DNA of 64,000 nucleotides from Methanosphaerula subterraneus (GTDB lineage Archaea > Halobacteriota > Methanomicrobia > Methanomicrobiales > Methanospirillaceae). The stretch lies in NCBI RefSeq assembly GCF_052055875.1, contig NZ_CP170508.1, forward strand, positions 930,001 through 994,000, read 5' to 3'. Within the stretch, counting starts at the first letter, position 1, and each line of letters begins with the position of its first letter. The translations under genes and the position numbers were made by a program. Shown here in pieces: positions 34,743-43,222 of the stretch. The notes beneath the pieces were generated by a model. That model was not told where the DNA came from and did not search any database. It saw only the letters and a program-made list of their open reading frames with translations.

Positions 34743-36464
34743 ATGAGCGATGTCTATGAGAAAGTGATGGATCTTGCAAAGCGGCGTGGCTTTGTCTGGC
34801 CGACCTCAGAATGCTATGGAGCCGTCGCCGGGTTCATCGATTACGGTCCCCTCGGTGCGATGATGAAACGGCGCATCGAGAACGTCTGGCGTGCATTCTA
34901 TGTGGTCAGGGAGGGGTACTACGAGATCGAGTGCCCGACCATCGGCCAGGAGGCCATCTACATCGCCTCAGGGCATGTGAAAGGGTTCTCAGACAAGATG
35001 TTCCAGTGCCCGCACTGCAAAGAATTTCTGCGTGCAGATCATGTCGTCGAAGGGGCCGGCGAGATCGTGAACGCCGGCACGATGAGCGCCGAGGCGCTCG
35101 CTGAAGCGCTCGCACCGATCGAGTGCCCGCTCTGTACAAAGCCGATCGGCACGGTCGATGTCTTCAGCTTCAGCCTGATGTTCAGTACCAGCATCGGCCC
35201 GGGGTCACAGCGGACCGGGTACCTGCGGCCTGAAACAGCCCAGGGGATCTTCACCGACTTCACCCGGCTCCTCCGGTTCTACCGGGACAAACTGCCGTTT
35301 GGCGCCGTCCAGATCGGGAAGTCGTACAGGAACGAGATCTCGCCCAGACAGGGGATGATCCGGCTCCGGGAGTTCACGCAGGCCGAGGCCGAGATCTTTG
35401 TCCATCCTGACCAGAAACAGCACCCGCACTTCGCGCGGTATGCCGACTACACGATGGACCTGCTCGGGTATCCAGAGCAGCTGGCATGTAAACCGGCAGT
35501 CACCATCTCGATGGCCGAGGCCGTCGCCGAGGGGCGTATCGCCAACGAGTACGTGGCCTATTATATTGCTCTGACCCATCAGATGCTGACACGGCTCGGG
35601 ATCCGCCCCGACCGGCTCAGGTTCCGGCAGCACCTCCCCGACGAACTGGCCCACTATGCAGAGGACTGTTGGGACGCAGAGATTCTCTCAGACCGGTTCG
35701 GGTGGGTGGAGACGGTCGGGATCGCCGACCGGACCGACTACGACCTGAAGGCCCATGCCTCCCAGTCCGGCGACTCGTTCACCGTCTTCATCCCGTTCGA
35801 CGAGGTGAAGCGGGAGTCAAAGCGGCAGATCGTCGCCGACATGGGGGCGCTCGGCCCCCGGTTCAGGGGAAAAGCGAAGGCCGTCGCCGATGCGATCGCA
35901 AACTCCACGCCGACCGAGGAGGGGGTCTGGGTCGAGGTCGACGGCGAGCAGGTGCTGATCACCCCTGACCTCTACAAGGTTCGGGAGGTCGAGATCGAGG
36001 TCCGCGGGGAAGAGGTGATGCCACATGTGATCGAGCCCAGTTATGGTATCGATCGGATCTGCTATGCAATCCTTGAGAACTGCTTCGACGAGGAGGAGGT
36101 CGACGGGGAGACCCGGGCCGTCCTCCACCTCTCGCCCGAGGTCGCCCCGGTGCAGGTGGCCGTCTTCCCGCTGATGAACCGGGACGACCTGGACACGATC
36201 GCCTGGGACCTGACCACGACACTGAAGCACCAGGGCCTGCAGGCCGAGTACGACGACTCGGGGGCTATCGGCCGGCGGTACCGGCGTCAGGACGAGATCG
36301 GGACCCCGTTCGCCGTGACGATCGACTACGACACCCGCGAGGACCGGACCGTCACCCTCCGTGACCGGGACTCGATGCGCCAGGTCAGAGTCTCCCTGGA
36401 CGAGGTGCCGGAACTGGTCAGGCGTCTGACCAGCCGGACGCTCCTCTTCGAAGAGATTCCGTGA
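34743..36464 (+). CDS. glyS: glycine--tRNA ligase
   Basis: This 573-residue class II GlyRS of archaeal/eukaryal type starts MSDVYEKVMDLAKRRGFVWP. It has motif 1 near FIDYGPLGAMM, motif 2 YRNEISPRQGMIRLREFTQ, TGYLRPETAQGIF, motif 3 PSYGIDR and a C-terminal anticodon-binding domain (VAVFPLMNRDDL). CPHC and CPLC pairs (about residues 85-140) form a likely zinc insert. The start at ATG 34,743 is preceded by GTGATCC, complementary to the 16S 3' end. An in-frame GTG at 34,734 is probably part of that site. hef follows ten bases downstream. Confidence 0.96.
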   Translation: MSDVYEKVMDLAKRRGFVWPTSECYGAVAGFIDYGPLGAMMKRRIENVWRAFYVVREGYYEIECPTIGQEAIYIASGHVKGFSDKMFQCPHCKEFLRADHVVEGAGEIVNAGTMSAEALAEALAPIECPLCTKPIGTVDVFSFSLMFSTSIGPGSQRTGYLRPETAQGIFTDFTRLLRFYRDKLPFGAVQIGKSYRNEISPRQGMIRLREFTQAEAEIFVHPDQKQHPHFARYADYTMDLLGYPEQLACKPAVTISMAEAVAEGRIANEYVAYYIALTHQMLTRLGIRPDRLRFRQHLPDELAHYAEDCWDAEILSDRFGWVETVGIADRTDYDLKAHASQSGDSFTVFIPFDEVKRESKRQIVADMGALGPRFRGKAKAVADAIANSTPTEEGVWVEVDGEQVLITPDLYKVREVEIEVRGEEVMPHVIEPSYGIDRICYAILENCFDEEEVDGETRAVLHLSPEVAPVQVAVFPLMNRDDLDTIAWDLTTTLKHQGLQAEYDDSGAIGRRYRRQDEIGTPFAVTIDYDTREDRTVTLRDRDSMRQVRVSLDEVPELVRRLTSRTLLFEEIP

Positions 36465-36474
36465 CCAGTTCATC

Positions 36475-38736
36475 ATGACCCCCTTCATCCAGCACCCGCT
36501 GATCCGGACGGAGTCGCTCGAGTCCAGGGAGTACCAACTGGCCATCACCGTCCATGCCCTCGAGCAGAACACGATGGTCGTCCTCCCGACCGGCCTCGGC
36601 AAGACCGCGATCGCCCTGCTCGTCACGGCCTCCCGCCTCCTCAACCATCAGGGAAAGGTGCTGGTGATGGCCCCGACGAGGCCGCTGGTCGAACAGCACT
36701 TCCGTTTCTTCTCGAAGTTTCTCCAGACAAAGGGAGGGGAGCCGTTCCCCGCCGTCCTCTTCACCGGTGATACACCGCCTGCAGAGAGGAAGGCCGGGTG
36801 GGAGCAGGCAACGCTCTGCTTCGCGACTCCACAGGTGATCAAGAACGATTGTATCGCAGGCAGGTACTCGCTGGCCGATGTGACCCTGCTGATCGTCGAC
36901 GAGTGTCACCGGGCGGTCGGCAACTATGCCTACGGGTTCATAACGGAACGATACCTGGAGACCGCCCGGCGCCCGCTCGTCCTTGCGATGACGGCCTCCC
37001 CTGGCGGGGACCAGGAGAAGGTCCGTGAGGTGCAGCAGACACTCGGGATCACCTGTATCGAGAGCAGGGTCGAGCAGGACCCCGATGTGAAGCCCTATGT
37101 CCATGAACGTTCCCTCGATTATGTCAGCGTCGCCCTCCCGGACGAGTTGAAGACGGCACGGGACCGGATCAACCAGCTCCTCGACGACCGGCTCGACACC
37201 CTCAGGGAACTGAAGTTCATGGTCCCGCCCAGGGAACGGCTCTCGATGCGGGAACTGCACGGTCTCAACGCCCAGATCCAGACCAGGATCGGGGAGCGGG
37301 ACTCGGCCGGGTTTGCGGCCGCCTCCCTCTATGCCGAACTGATGAAACTCCGGCATGCCCTGACCCTGGCCGAAGCCCAGGGGTCGATGGCCCTGACCGC
37401 GTTCCTCGAGAAGATCGCGCTCGAAGGGATGTCGGGAAGCGGGTCGAAGGCCTCGCGCCACCTCGCCGAAGAGCCGGCCTTCCAGGACCTGCTTGAACGA
37501 TGCCGGTCGTTCCCCGGCGAAGTCCACCCAAAGGTCGGGATCGTCGGCGAACTCGTACAGAAGCAACTGCTGGAGCATCCCGAGAGCCGGATCATCGTCT
37601 TCGCCACCTTCCGCGACACCGTCCAGCAACTCGTCAACCACCTGGCCGATATCGGGATTGAGTCCGAACGGTTCGTCGGACAGGCCAAGAAGGATGCCGA
37701 GAAGGGGCTGACCCAGAAGAAGCAGATCGCTGCTCTGCAGAGGTTCCGGGACGGCGAGTTTCGGGTGCTGATCGCCACCTCAGTCGGAGAAGAAGGGCTC
37801 GACGTCCCCTCCACCGACCTCGTGATCTTCTACGAGGCGGTCCCCTCGGAGATCCGGTCGATCCAGCGGAAAGGACGGACCGGCAGAAGCGGGGAGGGAT
37901 CGATCATCGTGCTGGTTACCAGAGGAACCCAGGACGAGACGTTCCGGTACGTGAGCCAGGCCCGGGAGAAGAGCATGCGGGCGGGGATGAAAGCGATACG
38001 GGCTCATCAGGCCGCGACCCCGGCTGTTCCGCAGGCACTCCCCCCTGCCGTGCACTCCCCTGTCGGGCAGGGCTCGCTGGACCAGTACCTGGAGAACGGC
38101 CCGGCGATCACCGTCGACGACCGGGAGACCTCGTCCCAGGTCGCCGAGGTGCTGAGCCGGCTCGGAGCGGCGATCACCCTCACCCGGCTTGAGTATGGGG
38201 ATTACGCCATAGGGGATCGGATCCTCGTGGAGCGGAAGACAGCGCAGGACTTCGTCGACACCCTGGTGGACCGCGACCTGCTCGGCCAGCTCAGGGAAAT
38301 GGCTGGTGTGGCCATCAGACCGGTCCTGATCATCGAGGGCGGGGACCTCTATACGAAACGTGACATCCATCCAAATGCGATCAGGGGTACCCTGGCCGCG
38401 ATCGCGATCGATATGGGGATCTCGATCCTCTATACAGCCAGTGCCAGTGAGACAGCCGAGATGCTCTTCGTCCTCGCCCGCCGCGAGGAGGGGGGACGGG
38501 GGGAACGGTCTGTCCACCACAGAAAATCGTTCAAGTCGGTCAAAGAACAGCAGGAGTACGTGGTCGCGGCGTTCCCTGATATCGGACTCAAGAACGCCCG
38601 CCTGCTCCTAGACCACTGTGGATCAGTCCGCGCTGTCGTCAACGCCAACGAGGAGGTGCTCTCCTCAATAAAAGGGATCGGCGAGAAGACCGCCCAGCGG
38701 ATCGTTGAACTGGCCAGCCGTCAGTACGAGCCCTGA
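36475..38736 (+). CDS. hef: Hef, XPF/FANCM-type helicase-nuclease
   Basis: This 753-residue protein is a full Hef. It has an SF2 helicase (Walker A PTGLGKT at 38-44, VDECHRAVG box, TASPGGD, then motif VI IQRKGRTGRSGEG). An XPF nuclease domain follows with GDYAIGDRILVERKTAQDF (the GDxnERKx3D motif). A C-terminal helix-hairpin-helix pair (LLDHCGSVRAVVNANEEVLS, IKGIGEKTAQRIVELA) completes it. It processes stalled replication forks and branched DNA. No domain is missing. It follows glyS by ten bases, so the two are probably cotranscribed. Confidence 0.96.
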   Translation: MTPFIQHPLIRTESLESREYQLAITVHALEQNTMVVLPTGLGKTAIALLVTASRLLNHQGKVLVMAPTRPLVEQHFRFFSKFLQTKGGEPFPAVLFTGDTPPAERKAGWEQATLCFATPQVIKNDCIAGRYSLADVTLLIVDECHRAVGNYAYGFITERYLETARRPLVLAMTASPGGDQEKVREVQQTLGITCIESRVEQDPDVKPYVHERSLDYVSVALPDELKTARDRINQLLDDRLDTLRELKFMVPPRERLSMRELHGLNAQIQTRIGERDSAGFAAASLYAELMKLRHALTLAEAQGSMALTAFLEKIALEGMSGSGSKASRHLAEEPAFQDLLERCRSFPGEVHPKVGIVGELVQKQLLEHPESRIIVFATFRDTVQQLVNHLADIGIESERFVGQAKKDAEKGLTQKKQIAALQRFRDGEFRVLIATSVGEEGLDVPSTDLVIFYEAVPSEIRSIQRKGRTGRSGEGSIIVLVTRGTQDETFRYVSQAREKSMRAGMKAIRAHQAATPAVPQALPPAVHSPVGQGSLDQYLENGPAITVDDRETSSQVAEVLSRLGAAITLTRLEYGDYAIGDRILVERKTAQDFVDTLVDRDLLGQLREMAGVAIRPVLIIEGGDLYTKRDIHPNAIRGTLAAIAIDMGISILYTASASETAEMLFVLARREEGGRGERSVHHRKSFKSVKEQQEYVVAAFPDIGLKNARLLLDHCGSVRAVVNANEEVLSSIKGIGEKTAQRIVELASRQYEP

Positions 38737-38745
38737 CTCAGGGCT

Positions 38746-39141
38746 CTACCGGAGCTCGTTCAGGGTCAGAACGGCGGCTCTGACACAGTCGAGCAGCACC
38801 GCGCACCGGTTCGGGTCGGGCTCACCCTGCACCCGTCGTAAGAGGTTGACCACAGTGGCCTGCAGTTCATCTGCAATCTGATTCTGCTCCACGGCCCTGG
38901 CAACCGGCAGATCCCCGGGCGTCACCGGTTTGAGGGCCGGCATCGTCGGAACCTCCCGAGACTCCGGGACCGGTTGCGGCACCTTCTCCCGCTGCTGCTT
39001 CTCCTCCTCGGCGCAGACCACGCAGCACTCCTCCCCTTTGATACTAAAGAGCGGGCTTCCGCAGACCCTGCACCCCTTGGAGAGCATCTTTCCACCTCTG
39101 AGCAGGTATTCTGCCATAATTTCGTCTGCTTTTGCTGGCAT
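38746..39141 (-). CDS. ZNRD2/autoantigen p27-like zinc-ribbon protein
   Basis: This 131-residue protein resembles the archaeal Sjogren's autoantigen p27 (ZNRD2) family. The EYLLRGGKMLSKGCRVCG, then LFSIKGEECCVVC, block at 11-42 makes one zinc ribbon. A Pro/Gln-rich linker (47-85) and a C-terminal helix pair (about 90-130) follow. The function in archaea is unknown. TATATA at about 39,163-39,171 lies about 26 bases before its ATG, suggesting a leaderless mRNA. It is convergent with hef, ten bases apart. Confidence 0.8.
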   Translation of the reverse strand: MPAKADEIMAEYLLRGGKMLSKGCRVCGSPLFSIKGEECCVVCAEEEKQQREKVPQPVPESREVPTMPALKPVTPGDLPVARAVEQNQIADELQATVVNLLRRVQGEPDPNRCAVLLDCVRAAVLTLNELR

Positions 39142-39162
39142 AGCAGTAGGTATTCTTCGTCA

Positions 39163-39172
39163 AGGTATATAT
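39163..39172. promoter_or_regulatory. shared TATA element of a divergent gene pair
   Basis: GGTATATATG reads as a TATA box on both strands between the ZNRD2-like gene (minus) and the UPF0147 gene (plus). For the minus gene the spacing fits a leaderless transcript. The plus gene has GGGGGAGTGAT before its start. Confidence 0.45.
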
Positions 39173-39219
39173 GTCCGGATGGGAGTAATAATAAGAGGAT
39201 ATTAAGGGGGAGTGATACT

Positions 39220-39483
39220 ATGACAGGACAGGAAAATACAATAAACACCTGTATTCAGATGCTGCAACACATTATGGAGGATAACACAATACCGCGGAAC
39301 ATCAGACGCGTTGCAGATGAGACCAGGAGCGTACTGATGGATGACTCAAAGACGATCGGCCTCCGGGCGGCCACCGCCATCTCGATGATCGACGAGGTCA
39401 GCAGTGACCCCAATATGCCAGTCCATGCCAGGACCCGGATCTGGGAACTGGTCTCGCAGCTCGAATCAGTTCCCCTTGACTGA
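39220..39483 (+). CDS. UPF0147 family protein
   Basis: This 87-residue helical protein is recognised by LQHIMEDNTIPRNIRRVADE, then MDDSKTIGLRAATAISMIDEV and DPNMPVHARTRIWELVSQLE, the complete UPF0147 pattern. It is conserved in euryarchaea, of unknown role, and probably folds as a helical bundle. The start at 39,220 follows GGGGGAGTGAT, a strong ribosome site. A longer frame upstream (to 38,974) runs antisense to the neighbouring gene and is discounted. Confidence 0.92.
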   Translation: MTGQENTINTCIQMLQHIMEDNTIPRNIRRVADETRSVLMDDSKTIGLRAATAISMIDEVSSDPNMPVHARTRIWELVSQLESVPLD

Positions 39484-39577
39484 GAACAACACCTAATTTT
39501 TTATCACATGTTCACTGCATCAACCGGGTCACGAAAGGCCCGGCACTGCAGTCCATACGTAGACCGGGTACTGCCGG

Positions 39578-40420
39578 TCAGAGAATGATCAGTGACGACT
39601 GGTCCCGAACCAGCTGATGTAACTGGTCAAGAGCGGCCTGTTCTTCTGCACTGTCTGTCTGGAGGAGCGTCATCTGCGCATCAAGGGTGCTCTGGTCCGC
39701 ACCTGACGATACCTGCTGTTGATAGGTTGCATTCGCCGCCTCAAAGGCCGCCTTCTTCTGCTGGTACAGGCTGAACTTGTTCATAAAGTCATTGAACTGT
39801 GCAAGGGTGGTGAAGTCCCAGCCCCGGTAATAGTACGGCTTCTCCTGTGGGGACATGATCGCGCCGGTCAGCGGGTCGCCGGCTACCCAGAGGTGGGGCG
39901 TGGTCTCCACCATCACCCAGGCACTGGTCACCTCGGTGATGGTGCTGATTGCACGGTCTGGCGCACCGACCCTGATCCTGGCCGGGATCTCTTTTTCGGC
40001 GAGTAACACGGCCACCTGGACCGCTGCGTCACCTGACCGGTTCAACTGCGGCCCAAACTGCGTCGGGGGGTGTTGCGAGGTGGTCGCCAGTGCCTGGGTG
40101 AACGCACTCATCTCCGGGGTGGTATCATCCGTACGAATAACCTGACTCAAAAAGACCGCAACCACGATGACCATCAGCACAGCCAGCAACACGGTCGGGA
40201 CAGGGTTGTCCGTGATCTTCCGTGCATAATGGCGCCTGCGGGCCCTAACATCCCGTTCAGGATGAAGGGAGGCCCCACACCGGGCACAGATCGTATCATG
40301 TTTTCCCTTTGAGATCTCACCACACTGCAGGCAGCGTGGCCGCTGATCTCGACCCAGGCAGAACTGACAGATCCCACCAGCATGCCCCATCTCCCGTCCA
40401 CAACGGTCACATTTCGCCAT
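39578..40420 (-). CDS. zinc-ribbon, single-helix membrane protein with external domain
   Basis: This 280-residue protein has an N-terminal array of three cysteine pairs plus one (CDRCG, CQFC, CLQCG, CARCG; residues 4-49) that fits two zinc ribbons. A basic stretch and one membrane helix (about 75-93, TVLLAVLMVIVVAVFLSQV) follow. The outer domain (about 105-235) contains HLWVAGDPLTG and YYYRGWDFTTLAQFNDFMN, and a C-terminal helical, Gln/Ala-rich segment ends it. The outer domain resembles surface domains of other methanogens, with no assigned function. Confidence 0.7.
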   Translation of the reverse strand: MAKCDRCGREMGHAGGICQFCLGRDQRPRCLQCGEISKGKHDTICARCGASLHPERDVRARRRHYARKITDNPVPTVLLAVLMVIVVAVFLSQVIRTDDTTPEMSAFTQALATTSQHPPTQFGPQLNRSGDAAVQVAVLLAEKEIPARIRVGAPDRAISTITEVTSAWVMVETTPHLWVAGDPLTGAIMSPQEKPYYYRGWDFTTLAQFNDFMNKFSLYQQKKAAFEAANATYQQQVSSGADQSTLDAQMTLLQTDSAEEQAALDQLHQLVRDQSSLIIL

Positions 40421-40665
40421 AACAGTCCTGCAGATATCTGCTTCCTACCTGAGATCCTGGAAATGGAACGATATAAACATTGTTCTTTCAATTCCGGCGG
40501 ATCGTCAGAGTTCGCACCAGAACCTTCAAAATCCTGCTGTTGGCCGGCAGGATCCATTAATGCCGGGATAGAGACAGAGAGATCTCACCACAAGAGTGTC
40601 GTCTTAAACGCAACAAATGGTTTATCTAATGACAGAGCACCTGAATATATAAGGAGAGTTAACCA
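40421..40665. other. divergent intergenic region
   Basis: Holds the promoter of the RND transporter (TATA-like TTTATCT about 40,620 and AATATATAAGG about 40,644). No gene is seen. Confidence 0.4.
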
Positions 40666-42936
40666 GTGAAATCACCATTTGAGATGCTCGCCAACGTCAT
40701 CGTGGCCCGGCCAAAGACCGTGCTTGCGGTCACGGCAGTGGTGCTCATTGTTGCCCTGTTCGGGGCGACGATGATCGCGATGGCGACCGGGAGTGATACC
40801 TACCTTGACCCGGACTCCCAGCGGGGCGTCCTTCTCAACGAGTATACCAGTACGTTCTCATCTGACAGCGTCATGCTGCTGATCGAGTCTGACGATGTGC
40901 TCAGTCCGGACGTAATCCAGTACATCGATTCCCTCCAGAGCGAGATACGTGGAGAGCGAAACGTCGCCAGTGTGACCAGCATTGTCGATATGGTCAAGCA
41001 GGTGAACGGCGGCCGTGTTCCGACATCGAATGCGGAGATACAGGCAGCCGAAGCAGCAGTACCGGCGGCGGTTCTCTCAAAGTATGTCCCGTCCAAGGCA
41101 ATGACGATCTCGCTCGTGAGCCTGGAGCCAGGCCTCTCGCAGACCAGCCAGAACAGTGTGATCGACAACCTGAACGAACGGATCAGCCTCTCCGACAGGC
41201 CGGCCGGCACCACGGTGACCGTCACCGGCTCCCCGGCATTCCAGAAGGAGATGGGGGTCGAGATGGGGACATCGATGGGGGTACTGATTGGAGTCGCGAT
41301 GCTGCTGATGATCCTTGCAGTCGGACTGCTCTTCGGGCACGTCAGATATCGGTTCCTCTCTGTGGGGATCGTCTTCTCCGGGCTGATCCTGACATTCGGG
41401 GTTGTCGGGTTATCAGGGATAGCCCTGAGCATGGCCGCGATCGCTGCGTTTCCGGTGCTGATAGGGCTCGGGATTGACTACGCGATTCAGTTCCACTCCA
41501 GGTTTGATGAGGAGACGCGGCGGGGCACCCTCCCGGAAGCCGTTAAAATGACGATTACCCGCTCAGGCCCGTCGATTATGTACGCGATGCTCGCCACCTC
41601 GCTGGGATTCATCGCCATGTTCATCTCACCCCTGCCGATGATCCAGGGTTTCGGACTGATCTGTGTGATCGGGGTGATCTGCTGCTACCTGGTGGCACTG
41701 ATCGCGGTACCGACCTTCGGGCTGCTGATCGGGTATAAACCGAAGGAGAAAGCTCATGAAGCGAAGGGCACCGGGTCAAAACCGAAAAAGATGGGCCTGG
41801 TCGACAGGTATGACAACATGCTGGTGGGCCTGGTGAAGAAGGTCGCTCATAGCCCGGTACCGGTCCTGCTGATCTGCGGGCTGATCGCACTTGTCGGGTT
41901 CGAGATGGACGGTGAGATTAAGATCAACACCGATGAGAACTCGTTCGTACCTGCCGACATGCCGGCCAAGGTCGACCTATCCAAGGTCTCACGGACGATG
42001 GGGTCGACCTCCTCGGTCCCGATCCTGGTGCAGGGGGACAAGGTGATCAGCCCGGATGCTATCAAATGGATGTATGACTTCCAGAACTATGAAGCGTCCC
42101 ATAACGATAAGGTGACCGGCTCAACATCGATCGCGACCTACATCGTCCAGTACAACGGCGGGCAGCTGCCGACCACCCAGCAGGAACTTGACACCGCCCT
42201 GGCCAGGATACCGGAGGCGACCCGGAACCAGTACATCAGCGGCAAGACCGAGGCGGTCATCTCCTTTACAACCGTGAAGGTGACGACCCAGCAGGCCGAG
42301 TCACTGGTCAATCAGATGAACCAGGATCTGAACTGGAAGGCCGCTCCGCCTGGTGTCGTCGCCTCGCTGACCGGCCAGAGCGAGATGTTCGTCGCCCTGA
42401 TCAATGATATCAAGGACGGGAAGATGACGATGACACTGATTGGATTCGGCCTGATCTTCGGATTCCTGCTGCTGGTGTACCGCAAGTTCGCCAAGGCGAT
42501 CACGCCGCTGATCCCGATCATACTCATCGTCGGCTGGAACGGGCTGATCATGTATGTGCTGGGGATCGACTACTCACCTCTGACCGCGGTGCTCGGGTCG
42601 ATGTCGATCGGGGTCGCCTCGGAGTATACGATCCTGATGATGGAGCGCTACTACGAGGAGCGGACCTGGGGGCTCGGGAAGATGGAAGCGATCACCCACT
42701 CGATGAAGCAGATCGGGACGGCAATCACCGTCTCTGGGCTCTGCACCGTCTTCGGGTTCTCTGCGCTGATCTTCTCGACTTTCAACATCATCACTAACTT
42801 TGGGGTGGTCACGGTTCTCTCGGTCGCATTCTCCGTGATGGGTGCAATCGTGGTGATGCCGGCTGTGCTGGCGCTGCTCGGTGGCAAGGACCAGACCCCG
42901 CCCTCCCATCCAGAGGCCCCGGCTGGAGACACATAA
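40666..42936 (+). CDS. RND-superfamily transporter (HAE3/MMPL type)
   Basis: This 756-residue transporter has the duplicated RND layout. One helix near 20-40, a large external loop (about 45-205), five helices (about 205-355), a linker with GSKPKKMGLVD, then the same order again to residue 740. Charged in-membrane motifs are present: GLGIDYAIQFHSRFDEETRRG in the first half and SVASEYTILMMERYYEER-like in the second. Archaeal HAE3 proteins export lipids or hydrophobic compounds, so cargo is open. The start is GTG, preceded by AAGGAGAG. Confidence 0.92.
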   Translation: MKSPFEMLANVIVARPKTVLAVTAVVLIVALFGATMIAMATGSDTYLDPDSQRGVLLNEYTSTFSSDSVMLLIESDDVLSPDVIQYIDSLQSEIRGERNVASVTSIVDMVKQVNGGRVPTSNAEIQAAEAAVPAAVLSKYVPSKAMTISLVSLEPGLSQTSQNSVIDNLNERISLSDRPAGTTVTVTGSPAFQKEMGVEMGTSMGVLIGVAMLLMILAVGLLFGHVRYRFLSVGIVFSGLILTFGVVGLSGIALSMAAIAAFPVLIGLGIDYAIQFHSRFDEETRRGTLPEAVKMTITRSGPSIMYAMLATSLGFIAMFISPLPMIQGFGLICVIGVICCYLVALIAVPTFGLLIGYKPKEKAHEAKGTGSKPKKMGLVDRYDNMLVGLVKKVAHSPVPVLLICGLIALVGFEMDGEIKINTDENSFVPADMPAKVDLSKVSRTMGSTSSVPILVQGDKVISPDAIKWMYDFQNYEASHNDKVTGSTSIATYIVQYNGGQLPTTQQELDTALARIPEATRNQYISGKTEAVISFTTVKVTTQQAESLVNQMNQDLNWKAAPPGVVASLTGQSEMFVALINDIKDGKMTMTLIGFGLIFGFLLLVYRKFAKAITPLIPIILIVGWNGLIMYVLGIDYSPLTAVLGSMSIGVASEYTILMMERYYEERTWGLGKMEAITHSMKQIGTAITVSGLCTVFGFSALIFSTFNIITNFGVVTVLSVAFSVMGAIVVMPAVLALLGGKDQTPPSHPEAPAGDT

Positions 42937-42948
42937 TCCTTTCCCTCC

Positions 42949-42954
42949 TTTTTT
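42949..42954 (+). terminator. poly-T terminator of the RND gene
   Basis: Six T on the plus strand about a dozen bases past the stop, preceded by TTTCCCTCC. Confidence 0.55.
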
Positions 42955-43051
42955 CTATGATGGATGGTCTATGCCATCACAGCACCATTTTACCGGGTAT
43001 CCTGTAGTGCATAATGCTATGATCTAGCCGGATAGGGCTGATTTTTCCCGG

Positions 43052-43075
43052 GATCGTCCTGGGAGATGGACGATC
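43052..43075. other. perfect inverted repeat between convergent genes
   Basis: GATCGTCC and GGACGATC flank TGGGAGAT. It sits in the 286-base gap between the RND transporter and the histidine kinase, which otherwise shows no gene. It could stabilise transcript ends from either side. Confidence 0.4.
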
Positions 43076-43173
43076 TTCACAGTGAGAAAGACCACATGCG
43101 GTGGCGAATATGCCGATTACGGATGAAGGGTATTCACCCGGTTCACTGATCCTCTAGGGACAGTAAAGGGATC

Positions 43174-43179
43174 AAAAAA
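43174..43179 (-). terminator. poly-T terminator of the histidine kinase gene
   Basis: Six T on the minus strand, 43 bases past the stop. Confidence 0.45.
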
Positions 43180-43222
43180 GGGACACGGTCTCGATCTCAT
43201 CCCATCAGGCCGGCCCGCAGGG

